Positions 5,225 through 5,617 of a stretch of DNA of 5,617 nt are shown one piece after another. The stretch is from CAINEC01 sp046073825 (GTDB lineage Bacteria; Bacteroidota; Bacteroidia; AKYH767-A; OLB10). The notes under the pieces are model-generated. The model was not told the DNA's origin, did no database searches, and worked only from the letters and a program-made list of their open reading frames with translations. Every line of letters begins with the position of its first letter. Within the stretch, counting starts at the first letter, position 1. Location: contig JBJTMY010000068.1 of assembly GCA_046073825.1 (NCBI GenBank), forward strand, positions 1 through 5,617, in the 5' to 3' direction. Made by a program: the position numbers and the translations under genes.

Positions 5225-5617
5225 CTAGAAAATTTTTTCTGCTACGCGCTTGCAAGGCTCTGGATTACCCATTGTATAAAAGTGTAAACAAGGCACCTTT
5301 GCATCTATTAACTCTTTGCACTGCTGAATAGCCCATTCAATTCCTACTTCACGCACCTGATCAGGAGTCTTTGCTTTTTCAATCGCTTCTGCCAATGCAT
5401 CAGGAATATCAATATGAAAAATACTTGGTAATATATTCATTTGTTTACGAGCCGTAAATATTTTAATACCTGGAATAATAGGTACTGTAATTCCTGCTTC
5501 GCGACAAAGATTAACGAATTCGAAGTACTTAGAATTATCATAAAACATTTGCGTAACGATGTACTCTGCTCCGGCATCCACCTTTGCTTTTAAATGTTTA
5601 AGATCTGTTTTTAAATT
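5225..5617 (-). CDS. metF: Methylenetetrahydrofolate reductase, C-terminal part, cut by window edge
   Basis: Reduces 5,10-methylenetetrahydrofolate to 5-methyltetrahydrofolate with FAD and NAD(P)H, feeding methionine synthesis. The frame is open to the window edge, and the 130 residues seen are about the last 40 percent of a typical bacterial MetF. The segment DLKHLKAKVDAGAEYIVTQMFYDN (5-28 of the visible part) is the family signature; Gln23 is in the position of the folate-binding Gln183 of E. coli MetF. VPIIPGI (45-51) and LHFYTMG (111-117) are further family segments; the latter ends in Gly where many MetF proteins have Asn. The true start is outside the window: the GTG at 5581 is an internal valine. 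The stop is one base before the ArsC-like gene. Confidence 0.94.
   Translation of the reverse strand, partial: NLKTDLKHLKAKVDAGAEYIVTQMFYDNSKYFEFVNLCREAGITVPIIPGIKIFTARKQMNILPSIFHIDIPDALAEAIEKAKTPDQVREVGIEWAIQQCKELIDAKVPCLHFYTMGNPEPCKRVAEKIF

Noticed and set aside
5579..5581. GTG as the start of a short separate gene
   Set aside because: The frame stays open upstream to the window edge, and the upstream residues match MetF, so this is an internal valine codon.

Overview
The window looks like chromosomal DNA of a Bacteroidota member. It is AT-rich, genes are tightly packed, promoters fit the TTG / TAnnTTTG pattern of that phylum, start codons are preceded by A-rich stretches instead of a Shine-Dalgarno sequence, and the order yicC-gmk-nadD is one commonly met there. 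Lineage below phylum cannot be fixed from this sequence. All recognised genes are on the minus strand, so the text follows transcription from high to low coordinates.

The right half (about 5617 to 1873) is a housekeeping run. It holds the C-terminal part of metF (methylenetetrahydrofolate reductase), a small ArsC/Spx-type thioredoxin-fold protein, an EamA/DMT ten-helix transporter, yicC (endoribonuclease family), gmk (guanylate kinase) and nadD (nicotinate-nucleotide adenylyltransferase). Spacing is 1 nt, a 4-nt overlap, a 44-nt gap, a 4-nt overlap and 9 nt. This suggests two translationally coupled groups (metF-arsC-DMT and yicC-gmk-nadD), split by a short gap with a weak terminator-like hairpin and a possible -7 box.

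Directly behind nadD sits a type II toxin-antitoxin pair of the HigBA type, toxin gene first. It has its own near-consensus promoter and an inverted repeat over the -7 box that is a good candidate for the antitoxin operator.

Between higA and the last gene is a gene-free stretch of 582 nt (647 to 1228). Its right half is unusually structured: two 36-nt direct repeats differing at one base flank a block of nested inverted repeats that can fold into a closed multi-branch structure, with weaker sequence echoes further left. It looks like a small non-coding repeat element. Its left half is very AT-rich and holds a perfect 19-nt palindrome that carries a -7 box on each strand.

At the left edge is the N-terminal 215 residues of a protein that reads as a glycoside hydrolase family 5 type TIM barrel. 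It has no signal peptide and has Ser-Glu-Pro where the clan normally has Asn-Glu-Pro. With the TA pair and the repeat element, the left third looks like accessory DNA next to a conserved core block. Nothing here amounts to a clearly new multi-gene system. The repeat element and the atypical hydrolase are the parts most worth a second look.
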